DNA from: Flavobacteriaceae bacterium
GTDB lineage: Bacteria; Bacteroidota; Bacteroidia; Flavobacteriales; Flavobacteriaceae
DNA: 52,020 nt
Assembly: GCA_016649715.1 (NCBI GenBank)
Contig: JAENXC010000021.1
Location: 1 to 52,020, forward strand
Direction: 5' to 3'
Made by a program: the position numbers and the translations under genes. The notes under the pieces are model-generated. The model was given only the letters and a program-made list of their open reading frames with translations, was not told the origin of the DNA and did not search any database. Shown here in pieces: positions 23,777 to 31,777 of the stretch (position 1 is the stretch's first letter; each line of letters opens with the position of its first letter).

Positions 23777-26410
23777 CTAAAAATCGTACCGAAGACTTGC
23801 GTTCCAAGTTCTTCCGTTACCGTAAAAATAACCGAATGAATCTTTTTGTCCCAAGTATACTTCGTTTGTGGCGTTGTAGCAGTTTGCCCTAACTGTAAAG
23901 TTGTTGCCGCCAAAATCAAATTTATAAGTAATTCCAGCATCCAACAAACTGTAGGCTGGCAAACGCTCAGCTTGGTATACTTCATTTTTAAGGGCGGCTT
24001 TGGTTACATCATTTGCATCCACAAAACTGTATAAATCTGTATAGATGTTGTAATCTGCATCTACCGTAAGACCTCCAAAAATGTTGTATTTGAAACCAAA
24101 ACCAAAAGAAGTTTGCGGCGCGTTGCCCACTTTTGTTCCTGTTAAGTTAACGGTTCCTTCTTCCAAAAGGACGTTAGTTCCATCCTCTCTTGTTTGGTAG
24201 GGTGTTTTCCCATCATATTTCCAGTTGCCGATGCTTCCGAAAGCCCGCAACATGAACGCACTGGAATATCTGTATTTACCTTCAAATTCAAAACCTTTGT
24301 GAACTTGGGTAATATCAGTAAAGCGTTGGTAACGATCCAATTGGTTTATTGGATTTTCATCAGTTGGATCTCCTTTAATAAAGCTTCCGGCAAGGAAACG
24401 GTTGCCCCAAGTGGTGTAATACCCGTTAAGGTCTAAGCTGAAAGAGCCTGCACGAAGTCTATAACCCACTTCAAAGCCAGTTATTTCTTCGTTTTCCACT
24501 TTATTATCACCTTCAAGGATGTAGTTTGAGTTTCTGATATCATCAAAAACATTGTCTAAGAAAGGTTGTCTTGAATAATAGCCAGCATTAGCAAAAATAA
24601 TGTTGTTCTCTATAAAGGTATAGCCCATACCACCCTTAAGGTTGTAGCCCAATTTGTTTATTTTTTCAGATTTTCCAAGGCCGTTCACGCCTTCAATTTC
24701 CTTTCCCTGTGCACGACCTTCCCTTTGGTAACTTTGGGTTGAAACAGCTCCTTGAATAAAGGCTGAGAAATTATCTGTTTTGTATTCTGCTTGCCCAAAC
24801 CCCCCAATATAATTGATGAATTCTGAATAGTCATAGTTGAAACGTTGACCTTCACCTGCAGATTTGAATAAGGCCGCCCAAGGATTTGCTTCAAAAGTTT
24901 CGCTAATTACGTAGTTGCTATCACGTGCATCGCCATACCCAAGGTTATCCGCATACCCTTGAAGACCCATAAGATTATTCATTTGATACCAGTGGCTTCC
25001 TTTGTAAAAACGTGCATCAACACCAAGGTTGAAGGTGAAATTATCGCTAACGGCACTTTCCAGATTGGTAAGAAATCCATACCAGTTGTGGTTGTTAACA
25101 GACATTCTTCTCGCAACGGACTTTCGCGCATAACTTCCTATTCCGTCTTCGGCAGTGGCAATGTTGTTTTCTTCTATTGCGTCAAAATCTACTCCGCCGT
25201 TTTCGTTTTCAATAATATTTTTAGAACTGCCGGCAGGTCCTGTTCCGCCACCACGGCCCCAAGAAGCGTAAAGCACGGAAGACAAATTGGTTTTATCACT
25301 AATGTTCCAGTCCCAGTTTAGGTTGGCTATGGGTTTGTGGTAATAGTTTCTTCTAAATGTAAACCGTTCCCCTTTATAAAACCCGGAATTGCTGTTATAG
25401 CGTTTTCCGTAATCCTGATAATCTTGCAATGATTTTGAAAAATTCTGATCGTGAAATTGTGGTGCACCTGTCAACAAAAAGTTGAAAGAATGTTTGTCGT
25501 TTGGTACGTAGCCAATGCCCACAAAATAATTCTCGCCCTGTCCGCCGGTACCATCGGCATATTTACTGTGCGCTTGCCAATGATCCAATAAAAAGCTGTA
25601 AGCCCATTTTCCTTTTAGGCCGGAATCGTAGCTTATTGTTCCTTTGAAATAACTGTCATTCCCAGTCATAAAACGTGCAAAACCACCTTCTTTTCTACCC
25701 GCTGCGCGTGAAACGATGTTAATGGTACCCCCAACTGACGAAATAGCCAATTTTGAAGAACCCAAACCACGCTGCACCTGGATTGCATTTGCAACATCGG
25801 ACATGCCAGACCAGTTGGACCAGTATATTTTTCCGTCTTCCATTCCGTTTATTGGTTGCCCGTTCAAAAGGAAGGCGGTGTTTGTTTGGTCAAAACCGCG
25901 CAAGAACATTTGTGAATCCCCAAAACCACCAGATTGGTTGGAGACATAAACACTCGGGGTGCTTTTTATAGCCTCAGGAAATTCTACGTTACCTACCGCT
26001 TTCGCTTGGATTTCTGCAGCTGTAACGGTGGAAACGGCAATAGGGGTTTGGCGGTCTTTCGCTAAATCTATAATCCCTTTCCCTACAATAACTACTTCTT
26101 CAAGTGCGTCCGAATCTACGGTAATTTTAACAACGCCCAAGTTCGCGGTTCCATTTGCAATTTTGAATGATACTTTTTCAATGGAGTACCCAATGAATGA
26201 AATGGTAAGTGTACCCATTTTTAAGGAAGTTTGCAATGTGAAATTTCCGTCGAAATCGGTAATGGCACCGTTGGTAGTACCCATTTCAACAACGTTGGCT
26301 CCTGCCATTGGGTTGTTTGTTTCAGAATCGATTACCGTTCCAGTAACCGCTGTTTGTGAAAAAGCGGCAAAACCGCCCAATAAAAAAACAAGAAGTAAAA
26401 GTTTTTTCAT
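23777..26410 (-). CDS. TonB-dependent receptor with CarboxypepD_reg domain
   Basis: An 877-residue outer-membrane transporter. I chose the start at 26410 because it gives the signal peptide MKKLLLLVFLLGGFAAFSQ, while the upstream Met adds a non-signal tail of 20 residues. Domains: CarboxypepD_reg (about 21-100; TGTVIDSETNNPMAGANVVE), plug (about 120-225; AVGNVEFPEAIKSTPSVYVS and the SSVGGTINIVSRAAG segment), and a barrel ending SLRYDF. The substrate is unknown. No SusD partner is nearby, and the closest genes are a membrane protein and an M23 peptidase. It has a well-formed promoter at 26439-26470, so it is transcribed alone. Confidence 0.92.
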   Translation of the reverse strand: MKKLLLLVFLLGGFAAFSQTAVTGTVIDSETNNPMAGANVVEMGTTNGAITDFDGNFTLQTSLKMGTLTISFIGYSIEKVSFKIANGTANLGVVKITVDSDALEEVVIVGKGIIDLAKDRQTPIAVSTVTAAEIQAKAVGNVEFPEAIKSTPSVYVSNQSGGFGDSQMFLRGFDQTNTAFLLNGQPINGMEDGKIYWSNWSGMSDVANAIQVQRGLGSSKLAISSVGGTINIVSRAAGRKEGGFARFMTGNDSYFKGTISYDSGLKGKWAYSFLLDHWQAHSKYADGTGGQGENYFVGIGYVPNDKHSFNFLLTGAPQFHDQNFSKSLQDYQDYGKRYNSNSGFYKGERFTFRRNYYHKPIANLNWDWNISDKTNLSSVLYASWGRGGGTGPAGSSKNIIENENGGVDFDAIEENNIATAEDGIGSYARKSVARRMSVNNHNWYGFLTNLESAVSDNFTFNLGVDARFYKGSHWYQMNNLMGLQGYADNLGYGDARDSNYVISETFEANPWAALFKSAGEGQRFNYDYSEFINYIGGFGQAEYKTDNFSAFIQGAVSTQSYQREGRAQGKEIEGVNGLGKSEKINKLGYNLKGGMGYTFIENNIIFANAGYYSRQPFLDNVFDDIRNSNYILEGDNKVENEEITGFEVGYRLRAGSFSLDLNGYYTTWGNRFLAGSFIKGDPTDENPINQLDRYQRFTDITQVHKGFEFEGKYRYSSAFMLRAFGSIGNWKYDGKTPYQTREDGTNVLLEEGTVNLTGTKVGNAPQTSFGFGFKYNIFGGLTVDADYNIYTDLYSFVDANDVTKAALKNEVYQAERLPAYSLLDAGITYKFDFGGNNFTVRANCYNATNEVYLGQKDSFGYFYGNGRTWNASLRYDF

Positions 26411-26438
26411 GAGTTTGAATTTAGGTTTAAAATTTCGG

Positions 26439-26470
26439 CAAAAGTACAATCTTAAATAGGTTGTAACCAA
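26439..26470 (-). promoter_or_regulatory. Bacteroidota-type promoter for the TonB receptor gene
   Basis: On the minus strand TTG (26470-26468), 21 bases, then TACTTTTG (26446-26439) match TTG-N21-TAnnTTTG exactly. The start codon is 28 bases downstream at 26410. This is the best promoter in the window. Confidence 0.8.
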
Positions 26471-26549
26471 TAAAAGTGATTAAGAAAAACACAGTTGAAT
26501 AAAGTTAAAACTCAAAGCCTAGACCCTTGAAAATTGGAATGTTAGTTAA

Positions 26550-26578
26550 CAACAAGGGTATCAACAAGGGTATCAACA
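26550..26578. repeat. 12-base tandem repeat CAACAAGGGTAT x2.4
   Basis: CAACAAGGGTAT occurs at 26550-26561 and 26562-26573, followed by CAACA. ACCCTTG at 26523-26529 can pair with CAAGGGT inside the repeat, giving a weak hairpin just past the M23 gene stop. Confidence 0.7.
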
Positions 26579-26597
26579 AAACGAACAAAAGGGAAGT

Positions 26598-27818
26598 TTA
26601 AAATGAAATGCAATCCAATTCTTCCTTCAACGGAAGCAGATTTGCAAAATATTGCTCGTGCAATTCCTTGGGAAGCGGTTGGGAAAAAGGCGTATCTTCT
26701 TTAAAAGGATCCACTTCTTTGCCGTGCTTCCAAAATCGATAACAAACGTGCGGACCGCCGGTATTTCCGGTCATCCCAACCCAGCCAATTACATCGCCTT
26801 GGCTAACGTGCTGCCCAACTTTAACATTTCGGGCTTTCATGTGGAGGTATTGGGTTTCGTAGGTGCCGTTGTGCTGTAGTTTTACGTAGTTTCCGTTGCC
26901 GCCCCTTCTTTCGGATTTGGTTACTACACCGTCCGCTGTTGCCAAAATAGGCGTTCCCACGGGTGCTGCAAAGTCTGTCCCTCGGTGTGGACGAAGTTTG
27001 AAACCGTAATATTTTATGCGTCTGTTCAGGTTGTAGCGTGAAGATATTCTACTGAATTTTACCGGAGCTTTCAAAAAAGCACGTTTCAGATTATTGGCCA
27101 ATTCGTCGTAATAGCCCGAGATTTTCCCCAAAGAATCGGAAGAAAATTTAAAGGCATACAACGGTTTTCCACGGTGCTCAAAATAGGCAGCTTTAATTTC
27201 TTTCAATCCACCGGGAATGGTATCGTCTATAAATTTTTCAGTGTAAATTACTTTAAAACGGTCACCGGGCTGGAGTTTAAAAAAGTTGATGGTCCAGGCG
27301 TAGATATTTGCCAGTTGGTCCGTCATATAAGGGCTTAAATTTTGCTCCTCCATGGTTGCCGAAAGCGAGCTGGTAATAACGCCAGACGCCTCCATGACTT
27401 CATACCGAACGGGCTTTTGACTATTGTAAATAGAAAGGGTATCCCTGAAATCCACAACGGCGTAATCCACGTTATTGGCTTCGTAAATGAAAACTTGGGT
27501 TTGGTTCAGCGAGTCTTTGGAATTGAGCAATACATAGGGTTTTCCCACCACAATTTTCCGAACATCGAAGCTGTCGCGAAACTTAGTGGCCACTTCCATT
27601 ATTTTTTCCTGCGAAACACCGTTTGCATAAAGAATGTCTCCAAAAGTATCGCCCGAACGTATTGTGTCTCTGATTACATTGAAATCATTAAGTACGTAGC
27701 CATATTGCTTAATTATTGGTTCTTCAACCACGGTTTTGATGGCCAAATCTTTTTTCGTGTTTTTACAAGCTGTGGTAAGCAGGGTAAGTGTTAATATGGC
27801 TAAAATTAAATTCTTCAA
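26598..27818 (-). CDS. M23-family peptidase lipoprotein with a His-to-Cys change at a zinc ligand
   Basis: A 406-residue predicted murein hydrolase or hydrolase activator. The lipobox LTTAC places the lipid on Cys18. Residues 45-100 contain a LysM-like SGDTFGDILYANGVS segment, and the peptidase M23 domain covers about 275-370. Zinc and catalytic positions are His278 and Asp282 (HRGTD), His326 (YLHMKA) and His357 (GPHVCYRFW). In the usual M23 family the motif is H-x-H; here the second position is Cys359. A Cys can bind zinc, so activity may be kept. I recall similar variants in Bacteroidota but cannot verify it. It is followed downstream by the TonB receptor promoter region and preceded by the DUF3108 gene on the same strand. 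Confidence 0.88.
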   Translation of the reverse strand: MKNLILAILTLTLLTTACKNTKKDLAIKTVVEEPIIKQYGYVLNDFNVIRDTIRSGDTFGDILYANGVSQEKIMEVATKFRDSFDVRKIVVGKPYVLLNSKDSLNQTQVFIYEANNVDYAVVDFRDTLSIYNSQKPVRYEVMEASGVITSSLSATMEEQNLSPYMTDQLANIYAWTINFFKLQPGDRFKVIYTEKFIDDTIPGGLKEIKAAYFEHRGKPLYAFKFSSDSLGKISGYYDELANNLKRAFLKAPVKFSRISSRYNLNRRIKYYGFKLRPHRGTDFAAPVGTPILATADGVVTKSERRGGNGNYVKLQHNGTYETQYLHMKARNVKVGQHVSQGDVIGWVGMTGNTGGPHVCYRFWKHGKEVDPFKEDTPFSQPLPKELHEQYFANLLPLKEELDCISF

Positions 27819-27844
27819 TGCGGGGGAGTTTTTTGGTATTATTT

Positions 27845-28621
27845 TTATTGCGCAGCCAAAATTTTAAAGGAATGTTGCAGTCCCTTAAATTCGGTAAGGG
27901 TCGCTTTTAAGGAACCCACGGCCAAATCTGCTTTTATAAGCAGTGGCATTTTGTTTTTATCATCACTAATCCAAACGGTTAGACTCTCTTTTTCCTTAAA
28001 AACCCTTCCCGATTGTACGTAGGGTCTAAAAATCAAAGTGCGAACGCGGCCAAAATTAGTATCTAAAACTTCTTTTCCAAGGAATTTTAACCTGAATTTA
28101 TAATTTTCTTTATCAAAAAACATATTTATCTCCACTACATCGCCCTGCTTTAAATTTTCGGTGTCCAATTTATTCCGAAGGAAATAAAACGCCGAAACCA
28201 TGTCCTGCGTTTCTTTAGGGAACGTAAACACTGTGGTTTCATTGTGCTTTTTATCGTTTACGGTAGCTTTGTTTGAAGTATGATTGAAATCAATCTGAAC
28301 ATCTTTGGTATAGCCACCCTCGTCAATTTTGCGGATGAAACGATACGGAATATCTTTTTCCCTATCAATATAGGATTGATAATCGTCCTTAACTTTAAAG
28401 AACCATTTTGAAACCCCAACGGTTTCACCAAAACCCCGCACGTGGAAAACATCCTTCCCTTCTATGGTGGAATTATTCACTTTGAGTGTTGCATAACCAG
28501 CTGTTACAAAACCATAATGGACACGGAATTTGAAATATTCACCATCGCCATAAGCCCTTTCTTGGGCAGAAAGAAAAAATATATTCGAGAGAAAAAATAA
28601 AAGCGTGAACAGCTTCTTCAT
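27845..28621 (-). CDS. DUF3108 periplasmic protein
   Basis: A 258-residue secreted protein with signal peptide MKKLFTLLFFLSNIFFLSAQ. The mature protein matches DUF3108: GEYFKFRVHYGFVTAGYATL near the start, then VRGFGETVGVSKWFFKVKDD, TTVFTFPKETQDMVSAFYFL and VWISDDKNKMPLLIKADLAV at the end. The fold is a beta-rich envelope protein of unknown role. It lies 26 bases upstream of the M23 peptidase gene on the same strand, so they are probably co-transcribed, suggesting a link to cell-wall or envelope maintenance. That link is inferred from context only. Confidence 0.85.
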   Translation of the reverse strand: MKKLFTLLFFLSNIFFLSAQERAYGDGEYFKFRVHYGFVTAGYATLKVNNSTIEGKDVFHVRGFGETVGVSKWFFKVKDDYQSYIDREKDIPYRFIRKIDEGGYTKDVQIDFNHTSNKATVNDKKHNETTVFTFPKETQDMVSAFYFLRNKLDTENLKQGDVVEINMFFDKENYKFRLKFLGKEVLDTNFGRVRTLIFRPYVQSGRVFKEKESLTVWISDDKNKMPLLIKADLAVGSLKATLTEFKGLQHSFKILAAQ

Positions 28622-28678
28622 AAATTAAGACTTAGGGAGTTTATGATTTTTAAAATTACAACTACCGTTCCAAAAAAA

Positions 28679-28711
28679 ATAAACCCCACCTTCTTAAGAC
28701 GATGGGGTTTA
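28679..28711 (-). terminator. Rho-independent terminator after hppD
   Basis: ATAAACCCCA and TGGGGTTTAT form a ten-base stem around a loop of about 13 bases. It lies 16 bases past the hppD stop on the minus strand. Confidence 0.7.
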
Positions 28712-28726
28712 TGTAATGTTACATTA

Positions 28727-29887
28727 TTATAAGGTTCCCCGTTGCGCCTGCTCGCGCTCTATGGATTCAAAAAGTGCTTTAAAATTTCCGGTGCCAAAAC
28801 CTTTTGCGCCCATACGTTGGATAATTTCAAAAAATAGGGTTGGTCTGTCTTCCAAAGGTTTTGTGAATATTTGGAGCAGGTAGCCATCTTCATCGGCATC
28901 AATCATAATGGAAAGTCTTTTTAGCTCATTGATGTCTTCCTTCATCATTTTCATATGGTCTCCCAAACGGCGTGGGATGTCGTCGTAATAGGATTGCGGT
29001 GGCGGCGGTAAAAATTCTATGCCGCGCTCTTTGAGTTGGCTCACGGTTTTAATGATATCATCCGTTGCAACTGCTAAATGCTGCACGCCGGAATCTTCAT
29101 AAAAATCGAGATATTCTTCAATCTGTGATTTTTTTATTCCTTTGGCGGGTTCATTGATTGGAAATTTAATGCGCCCGTTGCCATTGCTCATCACTTTACT
29201 CATCAAGGCCGAATATTCGGTATGTATTTGTTTGTCATCAAAGGAAAGGAAATTCACAAAACCCATTACGTCTTCATACCATTTTACCCATTTGTTCATT
29301 TGGCCCCAGCCTACGTTGCCAACCATGTGATCAATGTATTTAAGGCCCGTTGGCGTTGGGTTGTAATCGCTTTTCCATTCCCTAAAACCGGGAAGGAAAG
29401 TTCCGTTATAGTTTTTCCTTTCAACAAAAATATGAACAGTTTCACCGTAAGTATAAATACCGCTACGCACCACTTCGCCTTGTTCATCCTTTTCAACGGT
29501 AGGTTTCATATAAGGTTTCGCACCGCGTTTGGTGGTTTCTTCAAAAGCACTTGTGGCGTCGTCCACCCAAAGGGCGATTACTTTTACACCATCGCCGTGT
29601 TTAACGATGTGTTCGCTGATGGGCGATTTGCTGTTCAAAGGTGCGGTAAGCACAAGTCTTATTTTGTCCTGCTTCAACACATAACTCACAGAATCGCGCG
29701 AACCAGTTTCCAAACCTTTATAGGCGTAGGATTGAAACCCAAAAGCCGTTTTGTAAAAATGGGCAGATTGTTTTGCGTTGCCCACGTAAAATTCTACGTA
29801 ATCGGTTCCCAATAAGGGCAGGAAATCTTCCGCGCCCTCAAATATTTTTTCCAGTCCGTATTCAACTGATTTTACTTCTTTGCTCAT
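28727..29887 (-). CDS. hppD: 4-hydroxyphenylpyruvate dioxygenase
   Basis: This Fe(II) enzyme converts 4-hydroxyphenylpyruvate to homogentisate, the second step of tyrosine breakdown. The 386-residue protein has two vicinal-oxygen-chelate halves. The iron ligands are in the C-terminal half: His in KYIDHMVGNVGWGQM (about 185), His in GVQHLAVATDDI (about 270) and Glu in TLFFEIIQRMGAKGFG (about 358). The C-terminal helix with FGTGNFKALFESIEREQ closes the active site as in the family. Downstream in the same direction lies the terminator at 28679. Upstream on the same strand lie the broken toxin, the antitoxin and hmgA, whose product uses homogentisate, so the pathway genes were probably once adjacent. 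Confidence 0.95.
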   Translation of the reverse strand: MSKEVKSVEYGLEKIFEGAEDFLPLLGTDYVEFYVGNAKQSAHFYKTAFGFQSYAYKGLETGSRDSVSYVLKQDKIRLVLTAPLNSKSPISEHIVKHGDGVKVIALWVDDATSAFEETTKRGAKPYMKPTVEKDEQGEVVRSGIYTYGETVHIFVERKNYNGTFLPGFREWKSDYNPTPTGLKYIDHMVGNVGWGQMNKWVKWYEDVMGFVNFLSFDDKQIHTEYSALMSKVMSNGNGRIKFPINEPAKGIKKSQIEEYLDFYEDSGVQHLAVATDDIIKTVSQLKERGIEFLPPPPQSYYDDIPRRLGDHMKMMKEDINELKRLSIMIDADEDGYLLQIFTKPLEDRPTLFFEIIQRMGAKGFGTGNFKALFESIEREQAQRGTL

Positions 29888-29898
29888 AATTTAAATCT

Positions 29899-30193
29899 TT
29901 AAAATTTAAAGTTCTCAGGATTTTGTCTAGTATCCCAAATGAAGAACTTCCAGTATATTTTCTTTTATTCTATAAACTATTTTAAAATCTTTTATTATTT
30001 AAATTCTCACGTCAATTATCTCAGTTTGAATTCCAACGAATGGAAAGATAGCTGCAATTTTCATAGTTTCATTGAAAAGACTTTCTAACTTTTCAGTGTA
30101 TAAAGTAGATTTATTTCTATTTGTCCAATATTCATAAATGGCCAATTTATCTTGCGTTGCCCTTACAGTCCAACGGATTTCTCTTGAAGCCAT
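29899..30193 (-). pseudogene. Broken ParE/RelE-type toxin
   Basis: From the ATG at 30193 the frame reads MASREIRWTVRATQDKLAIY and continues to TEIIDVRI, then TAA. In the same frame after the stop it continues IIKDFKIVYRIKENILEVLHL. The next bases read through in frame as GY and a stop. A shift by one base instead gives DTRQNPENFKF and a stop at 29901-29899, which is the normal end of ParE toxins (LWDTRQNPENF). The repaired length would be about 98 residues, normal for the family. So the gene has one nonsense codon (probably from Lys) and a two-base deletion (LWD reads as a shifted G). Only a 64-residue N-terminal fragment could be made. The antitoxin upstream looks intact. Confidence 0.85.
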
Positions 30194-30405
30194 TTAGCAA
30201 CCAATTTTTCAGATTCTTTTTGTGAATAATATTTTCCGTTATCTGCATCTTCAATACCTTCATTAACTTTTAGCAATTCCGAAGGAGAGAATTTATAAAT
30301 TGCATCAAAATTCTTTTCAGCAGAAATCAAACTGTATATTTCTTCCAAAATTCTTTCGTCTTCAATGGAATTTATTTTCTCTATAATTTTCTGTTTCACT
30401 GTCAT
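30163..30405 (-). CDS. Antitoxin of a ParDE/RelBE-type pair
   Basis: An 80-residue protein with start MTVKQKIIEKINSIEDERIL, a helical N-terminal dimerisation part, and an acidic C-terminal part, NEGIEDADNGKYYSQKESEK, then LVAKWLQEKSVGL. This layout is that of Bacteroidota antitoxins that pair with ParE/RelE toxins. I chose the ATG at 30405 over an upstream Met because the extra 15 residues are not conserved. Its 3' end overlaps the start of the toxin pseudogene by 31 bases, as is usual for such pairs. The intact antitoxin could still repress its own promoter or neutralise other ParE-like toxins in the genome, which is inference. Confidence 0.82.
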   Translation of the reverse strand: MTVKQKIIEKINSIEDERILEEIYSLISAEKNFDAIYKFSPSELLKVNEGIEDADNGKYYSQKESEKLVAKWLQEKSVGL

Positions 30406-30423
30406 GATTTCAAAATTTAAAAA

Positions 30424-30456
30424 CTGCTTACTGCGACTGCGACTGAACACTGCCTA
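30424..30456 (+). repeat. Heptamer-type array with two six-base units
   Basis: The units CTGCTTA, CTGCGA, CTGCGA, CTGAACA and CTGCCTA follow one another, and the last overlaps the hmgA stop codon on the opposite strand. Four of the five fit or nearly fit CTGNNYA. Confidence 0.85.
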
Positions 30457-31617
30457 CTCCTTTTCCAGCCAACTTTGATAATACGTTCCATCCGAAAGTT
30501 TCAATCCATCCTCCGTAACCTGCAAGGGCTTAAAAGTATCTACCATAACGGCCAATTCATCGGTTTTGGTTTTTCCGATACTTCTTTCGGCTGCGCCGGG
30601 ATGCGGACCGTGCACAATGCCTGCAGGATGCAGCGTTATTTGGCCAGCTTCAATATCGTTTCGGCTCATAAAATCGCCAGCCACATAATAGAGCACCTCA
30701 TCGCTGTCAATATTACTATGATTGTATGGCGCAGGGATGCTGTCTGGGTGATAGTCGTAAAGTCGCGGCACAAAACTGCAGATAACCATGGCATTGGTCT
30801 CAAAAGTTTGATGTACTGGCGGCGGCTGGTGGATGCGACCTGTAATCGGTTCAAAATCGTGGATTGAAAAGGCGTACGGAAAATTGTAGCCGTCATAGCC
30901 CACAACATCGAAGGGATGGGTGGCGTAAACCATTTCAAAAATATCGTCCTTCTTTTTCACTTTTACCAAGAAATCCCCTTTTTCATCGTGAGTCTCCAAT
31001 TCCAGTGGCTTGCGGATGTCGCGTTCGCAATAGGGCGAATGTTCCAACATTTGTCCGAACCAGTTTCTATAACGTTTTGGGGTATAAATTGGGTTTCGCG
31101 ATTCAACAATGAACAGACGGTTGTCCGTAGTGTCAAAATCAATTTGATAGATAATTCCGCGAGGAATCAATAGGTAATCCCCGTATTTAAAATCGAGATT
31201 GCCCAAAAAAGTTCGCAATTTTCCGCTTCCTTTGTGGATGAAAATGAGTTCATCAGAGTCGGTATTCTTATAAAAATAATCTTTTAGTGATTCCTGTGGG
31301 GCGGCGAGGATAATACTGCAATCGCTATTGGTAAGTACGGTTTTTCGGCTGTCCAGATAATCTTTCTCAGGTTTTACATCAAAACCTTTCAGACGTAGAG
31401 ATTCCAAACTATTGGCCCTTGCAATTTTTGGGGCAACGCTGTATTGTTTCTTAATTTCCTTTACTTGTGTAGGGCGACTTTCGTGGTAAATGTTGCAGTA
31501 CATCCCATCAAAACCTACGGTTCCAAAAAGTTGTTCATAATACAGACTTCCGTCCGGTTTGCGGAATTGGGTATGGCGTTTGGGCGGTATTTTGCCCAGT
31601 TTGTGATAGAAAGGCAT
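30454..31617 (-). CDS. hmgA: Homogentisate 1,2-dioxygenase
   Basis: This Fe(II) enzyme opens the ring of homogentisate to maleylacetoacetate. The 387-residue protein is shorter than the approximately 430-residue eukaryotic form but has the family core: GKLRTFLGNLDFKYGDYLLI (cupin strand), the PPPVHQTFETNAMVICSFVP segment with the His of the iron site, and HPAGIVHGPHPGAAERSIGK with the His-containing loop. The start MPFYHKLGKIPPKRHTQFRK is standard. hppD lies downstream on the same strand, separated by the toxin-antitoxin remnant, so the two steps of tyrosine catabolism are clustered. The next enzymes (maleylacetoacetate isomerase, fumarylacetoacetase) are not in the window. Confidence 0.95.
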   Translation of the reverse strand: MPFYHKLGKIPPKRHTQFRKPDGSLYYEQLFGTVGFDGMYCNIYHESRPTQVKEIKKQYSVAPKIARANSLESLRLKGFDVKPEKDYLDSRKTVLTNSDCSIILAAPQESLKDYFYKNTDSDELIFIHKGSGKLRTFLGNLDFKYGDYLLIPRGIIYQIDFDTTDNRLFIVESRNPIYTPKRYRNWFGQMLEHSPYCERDIRKPLELETHDEKGDFLVKVKKKDDIFEMVYATHPFDVVGYDGYNFPYAFSIHDFEPITGRIHQPPPVHQTFETNAMVICSFVPRLYDYHPDSIPAPYNHSNIDSDEVLYYVAGDFMSRNDIEAGQITLHPAGIVHGPHPGAAERSIGKTKTDELAVMVDTFKPLQVTEDGLKLSDGTYYQSWLEKE

Positions 31618-31626
31618 CTTTTTAAA

Positions 31627-31653
31627 TTATTGAGTTATTGTGTTATTGGGTTA
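31627..31653. repeat. Octamer array TTATTGNG x3
   Basis: TTATTGAG, TTATTGTG and TTATTGGG run in tandem from 31627 to 31650, followed by TTA, in the gap upstream of hmgA. The unit differs from the CTGNNYA heptamers. Confidence 0.75.
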
Positions 31654-31777
31654 AAGGTTAATCGTTATATGTTAATTGGGGATTGTAATTTTTCCTAATA
31701 ACTTAATTACCAATTAACTTAGTAACTCTTCCCCACAAATATCGGAAAAATATTGAAGCCAGACCTTTAAGTTTTTG

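Noticed and set aside
26950-27794. Long plus-strand open frame over the M23 gene
   Set aside because: It is a shadow of the clear minus-strand peptidase gene.
29899-30193. Programmed frameshift in the ParE-like toxin
   Set aside because: It would need both a stop bypass and a two-base shift at separate places. No slippery sequence is present.
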